NCBI GenBank assembly: GCA_017458585.1
Contig: JAFTAJ010000014.1
Location: forward strand, 118,950-182,949
Reading direction: 5' to 3'
Length of the DNA: 64,000 nt
DNA from: Bacteroidaceae bacterium
Lineage (GTDB): Bacteria; Bacteroidota; Bacteroidia; Bacteroidales; Bacteroidaceae
Shown: in pieces, positions 10,753-21,700 of the stretch
Numbering within the stretch: position 1 is the stretch's first letter
How the letters are laid out: every line of letters begins with the position of its first letter
Program-made: the position numbers and the translations under genes
Notes under the pieces: model-generated
Seen by the model: only the letters and a program-made list of their open reading frames with translations
What the model was told of the DNA's origin: nothing
The model's database searches: none

Positions 10753-11934
10753 TTATATCGTTTCAAATGCTTTTATTTCTTTGCTTAGCCATTGTGTCAA
10801 TTCCTGTTTCGGAGGCAATTGCAATAAGTATTTGCTGATGAACAACTGCTGGTCCATGCCTGCAAGTGCATATTCCACTTGTTCCTTTCCTACCTCTGTG
10901 CATAACAGGATACCGATAGGAGGATTGTCATCTGCTTGCATGATGTTCTTTTGGTAATAGGCTACATACATGTTTAGCTGGGCCAAATCAGCATAATTGA
11001 AAGTGTGGGTTTTCAGTTCCACAATGACGTGACATTTCAGGACTCTGTGATAAAATACCAAGTCGCAGAAGAAGTATTCGTCATCGACAAGGATGCGTTT
11101 CTGGCGAGCCTCGAAGCAGAAGCCTCGCCCCATCTCCAGCAAATAATCTTGAAGATGATCCATGATTGCCTGTTCCAAATCCGTCTCTTCAATGACATCC
11201 TTGTCCTTTAATCCAAGGAACTCATAGACATGAGGCGACTTCACAACTTCTGCAAGCGACAAATGCTCTGCCTGTTTTTGGATTTGAGCACTCATTTTTT
11301 CTGGCGAAGCTGAGAGAGCAGTCCTTTCGTAGTAATTGGTATCAATCTGACGTTTCAGTTCTTTTACACTCCATGTGCCCTTTATGCACTCCAGTTCATA
11401 GAACAAACGTTTTGTGGGGTCTTGAATTGGAAACAATAAGGTAAGATGAGTATATGGTATTCTCCTGAAAATTGTATCTGCTGGCAATTGGCCAATTGCC
11501 GATTGGCCAATTGGCTGAGATGCCTCTAAACTGTTTTCGTAACTTCCATCGAATTGGCCAATCAGTAATTGGCTTATTTTTGCAGGCAGAATGCCTTCGA
11601 TGTTTTTTCTTTCTGTAATATAGTCTTTTATAGGTAAGGCAAGCATTGGGAACTCTTGGTAGAATCGACGATACATCTTCAGATTTCCCGATGACATGGA
11701 AGGAGAATTCAACTCTTCGGCCAAAGATTTCAATAACCGTGTGCCATACTGGGCACGGTCGCTCCCATGTTGCTCATAATGGAACAGATAATAGCCAACA
11801 AGCCAATTGCGTGCCGTCAAATTGCGATTGACGGCTTTTGCGGTTTCCTCTTTGAAGAGCTGATCAATTGCTCGTATTGATTGGGCCAGTTTCAGGAAAT
11901 CGCCGCTTCTTTGTGCTATCTCGTTCTCCTTCAT
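10753..11934 (-). CDS. DUF1016 (YhcG-like) PD-(D/E)xK nuclease-domain protein
   Basis: 393 residues from an ATG. Residues about 10-115 are the DUF1016 N-terminal helical domain (ARNWLVGYYLF, YGTRLLKSLAEEL). Residues about 225-375 are the PD-(D/E)xK domain with D291 (CDLVFYH) and E306-x-K308 (VIVELK), so the active site looks intact. Residues about 120-153 are a low-complexity linker made of near-repeats of QxxIGQ, encoded by CAATTGGCCAATT-type repeats at about 11487-11570. Family members are predicted nucleases often found near restriction or mobile genes; substrate and role are unknown. Here the gene sits between two giant surface-protein genes, 60 bases after the four-helix gene and 12 bases before the first possible start of the next giant gene, so it is probably cotranscribed with them. 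I see no restriction genes nearby. Confidence 0.9.
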   Translation of the reverse strand: MKENEIAQRSGDFLKLAQSIRAIDQLFKEETAKAVNRNLTARNWLVGYYLFHYEQHGSDRAQYGTRLLKSLAEELNSPSMSSGNLKMYRRFYQEFPMLALPIKDYITERKNIEGILPAKISQLLIGQFDGSYENSLEASQPIGQSAIGQLPADTIFRRIPYTHLTLLFPIQDPTKRLFYELECIKGTWSVKELKRQIDTNYYERTALSASPEKMSAQIQKQAEHLSLAEVVKSPHVYEFLGLKDKDVIEETDLEQAIMDHLQDYLLEMGRGFCFEARQKRILVDDEYFFCDLVFYHRVLKCHVIVELKTHTFNYADLAQLNMYVAYYQKNIMQADDNPPIGILLCTEVGKEQVEYALAGMDQQLFISKYLLQLPPKQELTQWLSKEIKAFETI

Positions 11935-11994
11935 AGAGTGAATCTATCTTTATCTTGCAAAGTTACTTAACCAAATATTCAAACCCAAATTGCA

Positions 11995-12738
11995 TTACAA
12001 CCACCCTGCACTCCCAGCAGATAGCTGGACTTCGAGCTCGTGGATGCGGGTCTTGAGGCGGGCATTCTCGGCCTCCAGCTGGCGGAGTTGCTCACGCTGG
12101 TCGGTGCGATAGCCGAGACGGGCGGCGGTCATGCGTTCCTTGATGCCGCCCTGAGTGACGAACTGTCCCTCCAGCTGTGTGATGAATGTGGTCATCATTT
12201 TGTCCACCATGTGGCAAAGGGTGAGCCCGATGTTGCACATCTCCTCGTCTGTCCACTTCTCAAAGAAGGGCAGGTAGTCCTCGGGGATGTTGTGCTCGCG
12301 ACAGAAGGCGAGCATAGCGTCGTAGCGCGGATGGTCGGTGCTCCATTTCTCCAGCCCTCGCGTGGCGAGATAGTCAGCATAGTCCTCTTTGAGCTCCTTG
12401 ATGCTGGCGCGAGCGACATTCATCAGGCGAATCTCCATCTCCGACGAGGTAACGCCATCGGCTGCTCCTTCTACTATGTTCTGCTTGCCGGAGCGAGCCG
12501 CCTGCACCATCTGGTCGATGGTTCGGTCGCCCTTTTTGAGGAAGCGCTGTGTGAAGGCGAATGTCATCTGGTAGAGGACATCGGTCTTCTGGTAGAAGTG
12601 GAGGCTCTCCCAATGCTTCTGGGGTCTCAGGAAGCCAGGCCTTCTAGCCAGACTAGCCTGACTAGTCTCTCTAGCCTCTCTAGTCTGGCTAGTAAGGCTA
12701 GCTTGGCTAGGACTGCTATTTCTTCTCTCTGCGCTCAT
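11995..12738 (-). CDS. Four-helix-bundle suffix-domain protein
   Basis: 247 residues. Its ATG lies one base after the TAA of the giant gene (12742-12740), so translation is probably coupled. Residues 1-32 are a Ser/Ala/Arg-rich lead encoded by a 9-bp CTAG-N5 satellite and are probably not part of the fold. Residues about 42-200 are helical with motifs typical of the four-helix-bundle suffix family (HWESLHFYQKTDVLYQMTF, GKQNIVEGAADG, ASIKELKEDYADYL). Residues about 213-240 are a predicted coiled coil (LRQLEAENARLKTRIHELEV). The family has no established function; related four-helix proteins (S23/Avd-like) bind nucleic acid or reverse transcriptases. No catalytic residues are evident. The true start could be downstream of the satellite, but there is no Met until about residue 58, inside the conserved fold, so I keep the first ATG. 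Confidence 0.85.
   Translation of the reverse strand: MSAERRNSSPSQASLTSQTREARETSQASLARRPGFLRPQKHWESLHFYQKTDVLYQMTFAFTQRFLKKGDRTIDQMVQAARSGKQNIVEGAADGVTSSEMEIRLMNVARASIKELKEDYADYLATRGLEKWSTDHPRYDAMLAFCREHNIPEDYLPFFEKWTDEEMCNIGLTLCHMVDKMMTTFITQLEGQFVTQGGIKERMTAARLGYRTDQREQLRQLEAENARLKTRIHELEVQLSAGSAGWL
12644..12714. repeat. 9-bp CTAG-N5 satellite (8 units), inside a coding region
   Basis: CTAG occurs at 12644, 12653, 12662, 12671, 12680, 12689, 12698 and 12707, exactly 9 bases apart, with a variable pentamer between. It encodes the N-terminal SQA/SLT/SQT-type tripeptides of the four-helix protein. The same satellite recurs at 27816, 28873 and 34363. Confidence 0.95.
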
Positions 12739-12739
12739 G

Positions 12740-15700
12740 TTAGTGGATCACTACCTTCTTGCCTGCGACGATGTATACGCCCGGAACGAGCATCTTGGTC
12801 ACGGTGGTGCCTGGCTCGAGCGTGAACTCTGCCATGGTGACACCCGCGGCATTGACTATGCGCACCTTGGTGGGCTGGTCGAGACCAGAGTAAAGGGTTA
12901 CGCTACTGTTGCCGACACTGATGTGGACATCATCACCATGGTTGGAGAGGTTGATATTCTCGTCAACCTTAAACTCGGTGGCTGACGGGTCGTTGAAGAC
13001 GATGGTGCGATATGCCTTGCTGCCACCTGACGACGTCTTAGTGAAGTAGGGTCGGAAGGCGGCTACGGTAGCTGCCGTTGCGGTGGCATCGAAGCTGCTG
13101 CCAGGCAGCGTGGCTGCGTTGGAGTTGAGCAGATAGCTTGTATTGGCCTCCACCTCTGTGTTGAGATAGTTGGGCACGAAGGCGTAGCCGCTGGCTGTCA
13201 CCTTACCGCTAGCCAGCTCATTATCACTCTTGGCGATGGTGGCACCCTCGAAGGAGGCAAGGGTAATGACTTGCCTTGGGAGTTTTGTCGGTACTGGCGC
13301 ATCGGTGTGCTGAGCCTCAAAACTACCGCTGAGGTCAAACTCATAGTATATAGAGCCCGGGAAGCCGATGATATATGGCTTGGCGGCTACAGAGTATGGA
13401 TAGTCGCTGTAGGTATGATAGTTGGCGTAGTAGTTCTGCTGGTACTCGTCCTTGTTTTCATCCTTACGTGGGTTGCTGGTGTATTGATAGTAGTAGTCGT
13501 AGAGGAATGTGTTATAGTATTCCTTCTCGCTGCCTGCGACTTTATTGGGATATGCCATTGTGGCTGTGGCTATATCGTTTTCAGTCTTTTCAATACCACG
13601 GTACTCACGCAGCCAGTATTCATGACCGGTGTCGTAGCCTTCGTTAAACGAGTTATCATCACCCTTCTTGTAGAAGTGGGTCAGTTCGCCCTTGTCCTGA
13701 GTGGTGACAAGCTCGGCAGAGTAGGGTAGGCTGATGGCCTCCCATCCGCTCTGGCGGACAGCGTAGTTGTCAGGACGGCGCTGATACCACATACGTTTGT
13801 TGCTGCCTAAGGTGTAGGCAATAGGTGCATTGAAGTCCTGACGATCAACGAGGAGGTGGTCGGACTTGGTGATGAAGTTGTTATTGTCGTCCTTGTAAAC
13901 CAAGTGACCCTTTACGCTGTTCATGTCAGCTGCTGATACCGCGCCTACATTCTTGTATTCATTGTCTATCAATGTGAATGCCCTATCGCTGAAGTAGGTG
14001 TTGAGGATACCGGTCACATTGGTATTGCTTTCCGGTGCGTAAGCCAGCAGGTTTTGTGTCTGACCATCACTGCGGAAACCTGTCAGGGTTTCGATGTCGA
14101 GCACCTTCTTGTTGAAGAGGCCGTCAGACCATCCTTCAACGAAGCTGTTGTCATTATAGCCGGTGAAGTCGATGGCGGTCATGCCCGGGTATGCACTGCG
14201 TGCTCCTGTCTCATCGGTAGATTTCGCGGGCACCATGGCGAAGGCGTTGAAGTGAGCCACATCCATAATGCTGTTGCGGAAGTATGCAGGTGCTCTGTAA
14301 ACGCGGTTGCTGTTGGTTCCGGTCACTAGCCATGCTGTGGCACCCTTCTTTCCCTCAGAAGCCGAACGGTCGGACTTGGTGATGCGCGACGGTGTGTACT
14401 GATATGGGCGGTTGGCCTCATAGTAGCCATAGGTCAGCATCTGTCCGAAGTAGATGTAGTCATCTGGCCAGATGGGATAGTAGCAGTCTTCGTCGGCATC
14501 GTAGCGCTCGTTTATGTCGGTAGGTATTGAACCTCCGGAATAGATGAAGTCACCATCGATATAGCGCGACTCAACATATCCGAGATACTTGGTATTGTTT
14601 CTGAAATGGGGATATATAGCGTATGTGTCGCGATAGTATCCATCCGACGGTGTGGTGCTTAGCGTGTTGTTAGCATTGTCGGTGATAGTGTAATAGCTAT
14701 ATTTGTTGGTGGTGATGCCTGAGTTGGGACTGTCGGCATAACGCTTTGCCAGGTAGAATCCGTTCAGGTCGTAGGCTACCTCGCCGTTATTGAACGACTT
14801 GCGCGGCTTCTTGATGGCATCGCCATGCTCGCTATGGGTCTCGTCGTAGGCATTGTCGGCCGGGTAGTAGCAGTTGACGAGCTGTATAGGCTTGCTCGCG
14901 TCTGTACGGTTCGGATTGTTGAATACAGCACGAACGCCAGTGTCGGGTGTGCCCGTGGTGCTAATCCAAGCGTTTTCGATATAGCCGACGCCTGTATCCG
15001 CGATACCGGCGGTTGTGAAGCTACCTGTCACACCGAGGTTATAAACGCTTCCACAGAGATTGCCGAAGAGCGAGTTGGAGAGACCGCTGATGGTATAGCC
15101 ATCGCCATGCAGTCTGCCACCGAAGCAGTTGGTTGCATCGCCGATAGGTGTCCAGGTGGTGTATGCCTTCGGAGCAACATTGCTGTTGAGGATGAAGTCA
15201 AGGTACTGACCACCATTGACACGGCTATTGAGTGTCTTGTGACCATCCACTACGCTGCCATCACTGATGGTTACGGGGTTGCCGTTGGCATCCATCGTGT
15301 TGTGCAGAGTGAGCTGGAAGAAGTCACTGAGCAGGTCGAGCTTGCTCTTGGTGTTGTCGGACGAGCAACTGCCATTGTTTATATATATCTTGCTGTCGCG
15401 CTTCACATTGGGATGATCCACATACAGGTGGTGCTCTTTGTCGTTCATCACATTGTCGATGTCGTGGTAGTTGGCAATGGTGAACGGCACGGCATTGCTG
15501 AACGTGCGTCCGAGATATGTCTCGGCATAGTAGGCCACATACCAGTCGTTCTGATACCAATACATAGGTGTAGTGTAGTTGGTGTAGGGCACACCATTCT
15601 TATGAGCGTTGGCATCATTGACATTCTGGTAGAGTTCCCATCCACCACCAAGCACAGTGAAGGCACCTTCGCTTACAGAGGGCACGTTGAGGCCGACTGT

Positions 15701-18700
15701 GGAGCCCGGCAAGATGGTTGCCGGCGGCAGGAGCTCGGAGATAGTGGGCTCACCGCTCTCGAAGTGAACACGGATATTCAGCACATGGCGCTCCGAGATG
15801 CTCTCAATAGAGTTGCCTTGCTCGTCTTTCTCGGTGTATGCGTAGCGGTAGATGACGGTGAAGATGCGGTCTTGCGAGAAGTCGTAGATATCGCAGTCGC
15901 TGGAGACATAGAGTGCTGATTTCTCCTGCGGTGAGTTGGCTACGACATTGAAATCCGTTTGATTGTTGGGAAGATCCGCATACTCACTTCCAAGGATGAG
16001 TGTTCCCTTCGGGACTGTGCCACCTACAGCAATGGCAGTGCTTTCTCCTGCTGGGGTAACAGCAGTTCGGGTGGTGTAGGCCTCTGTACAGTAATAGTAT
16101 GTCTGTACATCAACATTACCGCCTGTACTCTTGTAGAATGTTATGAGATCTACCTTGGGCTTCTTATCGTCGCTAAGCAGAGCAAACTCAGAGGCAGTAA
16201 GTGTGGTACCCGGTGTATAGATACGTCCGCCTTGTCCTATTTCTTCACGCACTACATAGACTTCCTGTGTAGCGTTTTGGCTGAAGTTGAGTGAAATAGG
16301 CGTGTAGTATTGCTTCTCGTTGAGTAGCGACTCGTATTGCTCACGGGTGTACTCGCTGCCATTTGCGACAGCAAAACTTCCGCCCGTAGTCGTGGTTAGT
16401 GACGATGCCGAACCAGTGTATATTACGCTATAATCTACATACTGCTTGCCGGAGTATATAGGATTGCTGGCGGGATCCTTGTCGTAGATGGCAATATTGG
16501 CCGGAGTGGTCGTATTTCCTGCGAAGGTCTCGTCCAGCATGATGTCCAGAGCGTCGTAGTTGTAGGTGAAGTTGCTACGCTCATTTGCCTTCAGACCTGA
16601 GTATTGAACGGCCTGGTAGCTTTGTCCGCTGGAGAACTCTATACCGCTGTAGTATCCGGCCTTAGAGCAGTAGTATGCTTTGGGGAACTCGGCTGAAGTA
16701 ACCTTGTCAGGATAATCATGCAAGTATTTATTTACTTCATCGGTGGTGAAGAGTACGCCTGCACTCAGTAGATGCTGGTCGGTAAGCTGGACCGTAGTGG
16801 TCAGTATGTGTGCTTCCTCAAAGTTTGTCTTAGCTTCGTTGGACAGCTGGTTGTAGTACGATGCGGGTATCGCACCATTCTTGACAACATGTACCGACTG
16901 GTCTGTATTGACGGTAATGTAACACTCCTCGAGAGCCAGATAGGCCGGTTCGAAGTCTGCCTGCGGATAGACACTGGTGTCAATATTGTTCTTGGCTGTA
17001 GTGCTAAGACCATTCTCATAGTTATCGACGATACCTTCTTCCACCAAATCGCCTAAGATATATTCCTTTTGTCCGAAGACATACGAATTGTTGCTGCCGT
17101 TGAGCTTAAAGGTGGGACCAAGCAGATCGTCACCGTCCTTAGAAGCCTTGGGCACGGTTACGCCTGTCGTTGGGTCGGTATAGTATTCATCCCATATAGC
17201 GGGATTATCGAGTGTGACGGCCAGTTCAAAGCCCTTACTATGGGTCAGGTCATTGGTCACGCGGAATGCCTTTGTTCCAGCCAATGTTTCGCCCTTTGCA
17301 TCAAACCACGACTGGGCAGAGAGGGTGTTGTATGCAGTTTCGCCTGCCAGTACTTCGCCTGCCTTGTGGACGGGGGCAACATTGTTTTCTGCGTCGTCTG
17401 CGGTAGCATAGACATCCATCACGCAGACATAGCTCTTGTTGACAAAGTAGGCCTGCTCAGATGCACTGAGGTTAGACCACTCCCAGTAGGTGATGGGGTC
17501 GTTAGAGCGGTAGGTGGTACCGCGGCAGATGACCTCAGTCTCTCGTTCTGTTGTGCTTCCCTCCTTGAAGGGGAATCTGGCGGCATCGGCATAGAGGTTG
17601 GTCTTGATGTCCTCAATCCATAGCTTGCCATTGCCCTGAGCAGTGATGGTGAGCGGTATGTTAACTGTCTCTGTGTAGGCCTGTGATGAGCCGGTGTACG
17701 CAGAGATTTCCTGATTGTAGATATAGTAGTAGCCACGAATGTACCAGAAGTGAGCCGGTGAAGTATCATCTCCACCTGTGGTTCCGTATTCGGGATAGAA
17801 TTTGTTGCTGGCAGGGAAGCAGTCGTCGATGATACTCAAGGGAGAGTCGATAACGAAGTTGCCGGAGCTTTCCATCCATTGGCTAGAAGTACTTTTTTCA
17901 TATTTATACGAGTTTTTCGTCACTGCACCGGTGTTTGCAGTTGAGATGGTAAGGTGGTTGAGGCCGCTGGCACTCTTTGTGCCGTGGATATTCTTGGCAT
18001 AGACATAGCCACCACCCTCACCTGTGGAGACGGATATCAGTTTCAGGCCTATGACACCGGTGACCGGTCCCCATACCTTCTCATCGCCCACATAGTTGCG
18101 CGAAGGTTCCTGAAGCAACTCCAGATAGACACCCGAAGCCATAGCCAGCTCATTCTCGCTATGTGCCACATTGCGGTTGCGATTTCCCTGGAGACCCAAC
18201 TTATATGAATAGTAAGTCTTTCCATCGGGATCGTCATAGATGTCATTACCAGATTTATATTTGCGGGTGGATTCAAAACTTACATCGGAGGTCAAGGCGC
18301 CAAGATATTTGGTGATATTGTAGATGCCGAAATAGTTGCCATGGTTGTAAGTGCTAACACTTTTCTGATTAAGTGATACCTCGCCAACACGGTTGATGGT
18401 GTATTTGGTGTAGTCAACCTCAGATGGGATACGGTCCAAAGCGCCCTTCATTACCAGACGGCTACCAAAGACGCCACAGAAGTCGGCACGCTGGATGGTG
18501 TTCATCATACGTCCGGCATAGATGCTACATACGCCCTGATTAACTGCCCAGTGTGCTTTATCTTGATCCGACAATCTCTCATATACTTCATCGTCTATCT
18601 CATCATTGACATTATGGGTTATATGATTATTGTCGGTATAAGCCTCTGTACAGAGATAGGTCAATTTGAAATAGGCACGCTCGCGGTCATTAAGTGCAAG

Positions 18701-21700
18701 ATACTGTGCATAGGTAATAGCTTCAGACAATCCGTAGTAGTCGGTACCGAAATTGGTGATATTCAGTTCGCGATAGCCATCAACAAATGTCAGATTGCCG
18801 TCGCCATAGAGACCGCCTACACCATCTTCGCCCAATGTGATGAAATCGCGACTGAAGACATCAACCAACGATGCAGTAGAGTTGCCAAATACTGTGGTGG
18901 CCTGTGCGTAGAGGAGGTCAGAGCCTTGGGTAACATTACCACCGGCAAAGACAGCATTGTGGATAACGATGCCTGACTCTGTGTCCATCTTGTTCCATAT
19001 CGCATCTCCCTTGGTGGCAATAGTGTTAAGGTCCTCATTGGTGACATACTCCCCTTTTGCGTAGGTATGTCCATTGACGGTGACACCGCCATCAGCGGTA
19101 ACAAGACTGTAGGGAGCCACAACTACCTTGGTATCCTCGGTGAGGATTTTCTCATGAGTGCTTGGGTCTGTCACATAGGCGCCGTTCTCATATAGATAGT
19201 AGAATCCGTCAGTGTCTTTCTTGCCAATGCTACTATATACATAGCCGATGTTTCCACCGCCAAAGACGTTGCCGTAGCCGCGGGCTATGCCTTCTTCGGT
19301 GCCTATCTCACCACCGTGGATATTGGCCTCAGCCTGACCGAACACATAGCCATCAGTATAGCGGCGTACAGAGCCTATACCATACTGTTCACCTCGCTCA
19401 GCAGTGAATCCCTTGCCACCGCCAAACACATTTTGCAATATATGGCCTGAGAAGATGGACACCTTGGTTGTGCCGCCCTTCCAAATGCCTTTGAGTTCGC
19501 GCACCGAGTTGTCGGTACCGCTTTCCTTGGTTTCGCCACGTCCTACAGCGGCAATCTCGCCACCGCCATAGACGCTGTTGCGGATGTAACCTCCATAGAC
19601 GGAGACTTCGGTATTGTCGGCATAGCTTCCGTCGTCGAAGCCGCTGCCGAACAAGTTGCCGTGTTCTTGCAGGTTGCCTATACCTCCGTTGGCAGCTGTC
19701 TCATCATTGATTTTCTCTATGTATCGCTCATCGATGGTAGTAGCGTTGTCGTCATTGTGTGCCACATCCTCGCCTGTTATCACAGCATCGCTGCCAAGAT
19801 AGCGGTAGCCAACATAGCCATTATACATAGTGAGGTGGGTAGTGCCTATGATACCACCCTTCTCACCGCCACCGTATGCGTTCCATTCCACGGCAGGCAC
19901 GCCCTTGTAGAATCCGTAGGACGGCTTGGTGTTGTCAGCAGCGTGAACGGCGTTTATCGTTTCCTTCTGGCTCTCGGGAATGCCGATTACCACATTGGTG
20001 TAGGCTGGAGCATCGTTTGCAAGCAGGGTAGGCACGCTAGATATCTGGCTGTCTTCCACGGTGAAGGGAAGCTCGGTGTATCCTACGTTGCCCTGGTAGC
20101 CTCCGCCGTAGGGACGGCGCACTTTGCCACCCTCGACAAATACATTGGTGCCTGCGGTGAAATCAGCTATCTTATCAGCAGCAGCGGCGGTAGCATTATA
20201 TGTGGCTCTCTGGGCTTTATATTGGTCATACACCGAGCCACCCCATCCGCTGCCGTACATGTCCTTAGCTACATAGCCTCCGTGGAGTCCGATATATGAT
20301 GTTCCGCTTACGGTGGCTGAGGTTCCAAAGCCGGCACCGTATGCGTAGCCGCCGCTAAGGCTTCCGTTGTACATGTAGCCACTTACCGTGGCGCCCTTGT
20401 TTATATAGACGTTGGTATTACACCGCATGTCAAGGCCATTAAGCTTAACCAGATTGTTATCCATAGTCCAGTCATCGTAGCCAGCGCCTATTTTTGTATA
20501 TATAGTGGGTTCAGTAATCGTCCATGTCTTATATGATTCCATATTCAGCACGCGGCCTTGGCTGCCACCGCCATAGACCTCATTGACACGGGCACCATTG
20601 TTAAGATTAACCTCGGTGTATTGCGACCATGTGTCAGCTCCCAAGCCGGCGCCATAGACTGTAGCCAGCCAGCCTTTCTCAATGTCAGACCATACGGGAG
20701 CGTTGATGTTGACGATGCCGTGTATGGTGCGGCGGAAGTTGTTGTTACCGCCATAGATGCCTGCCTGATATCCTCCCACCATAGCTGTTGAGCTGCTGTA
20801 GTTGACATTGGCTTCATACACATCACAAGGCACATCGTTGGCTATACCAAAGGCACCACCGAAGATATTCTTAACTTGGATTGTGGATATGCTCGGTACA
20901 TTGACGACAGTGCGACGTGTGACACCTTCCTCATGGCTACCGCCATATACATTGGCATTGCTGATATCACCACGGAAGAGGTCGATGACTGCCGATACAG
21001 CATCGGGATTGGCTGTGGCCGTAGCCGGGGCAACACCCATGCCAAGACCACCATTCTGTCCAGCTCCGAATACGGTGAGGTCGCTGAACTCGGTGGATGC
21101 TGCCGGGATGTCGATGAGCACGTAGCTGCGTGTCTGCATGGAGTCGATGCCGTAGTCGCCCATCTTAGTGGAGATGCCCTGTCCTGCACCATAGATACGC
21201 TTAGCCTTGTTGAGCGGGTTGTTGCTCACCACGGGGCGGAAATTGACGAAGGCATTGCCAAGTCGGGGCTTGGTATGACCCTTGCGCGACCAACCGTACT
21301 TCTCTGAGCTCACTCCGGAGGCTGTGCTATAGAAGTAAGCGTTATAGAGAGGATCTTTGTAGTCGTAGGTGCCATAGCATCCACCAAAGATGTAGTCCAC
21401 ACGTCCCTGTTGATATTCCGTGTAGGCAGCTGCCTTGGTGCTGTTGTCTTTGTCGTAGATATTGTCTTTGATGCCTGCTACATCCTCGCGTACACGGTCT
21501 ATGAAGTCCTTTTCACCTAATATCCTGCCGCCGAGGTCATTGCCACCATAGATGTGGTCGCGGATGAACGGGAAGGCTAATTGTCCTTGGGCATTAACAC
21601 CCACGTAGGTCTCTGTATGCCCCATGATGTCGGCATTACAGGAGCCTGCAAAAGAGTTGAAGATGCGGCCGTTGCCAAGGTGCACGATGGCACTACCCAT

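Noticed and set aside
14825..15919. A 364-codon plus-strand frame opposite the 3990-residue gene
   Set aside because: Its residues mirror the coding strand repeats (V/G/D-rich), and it has no domain or start signal.
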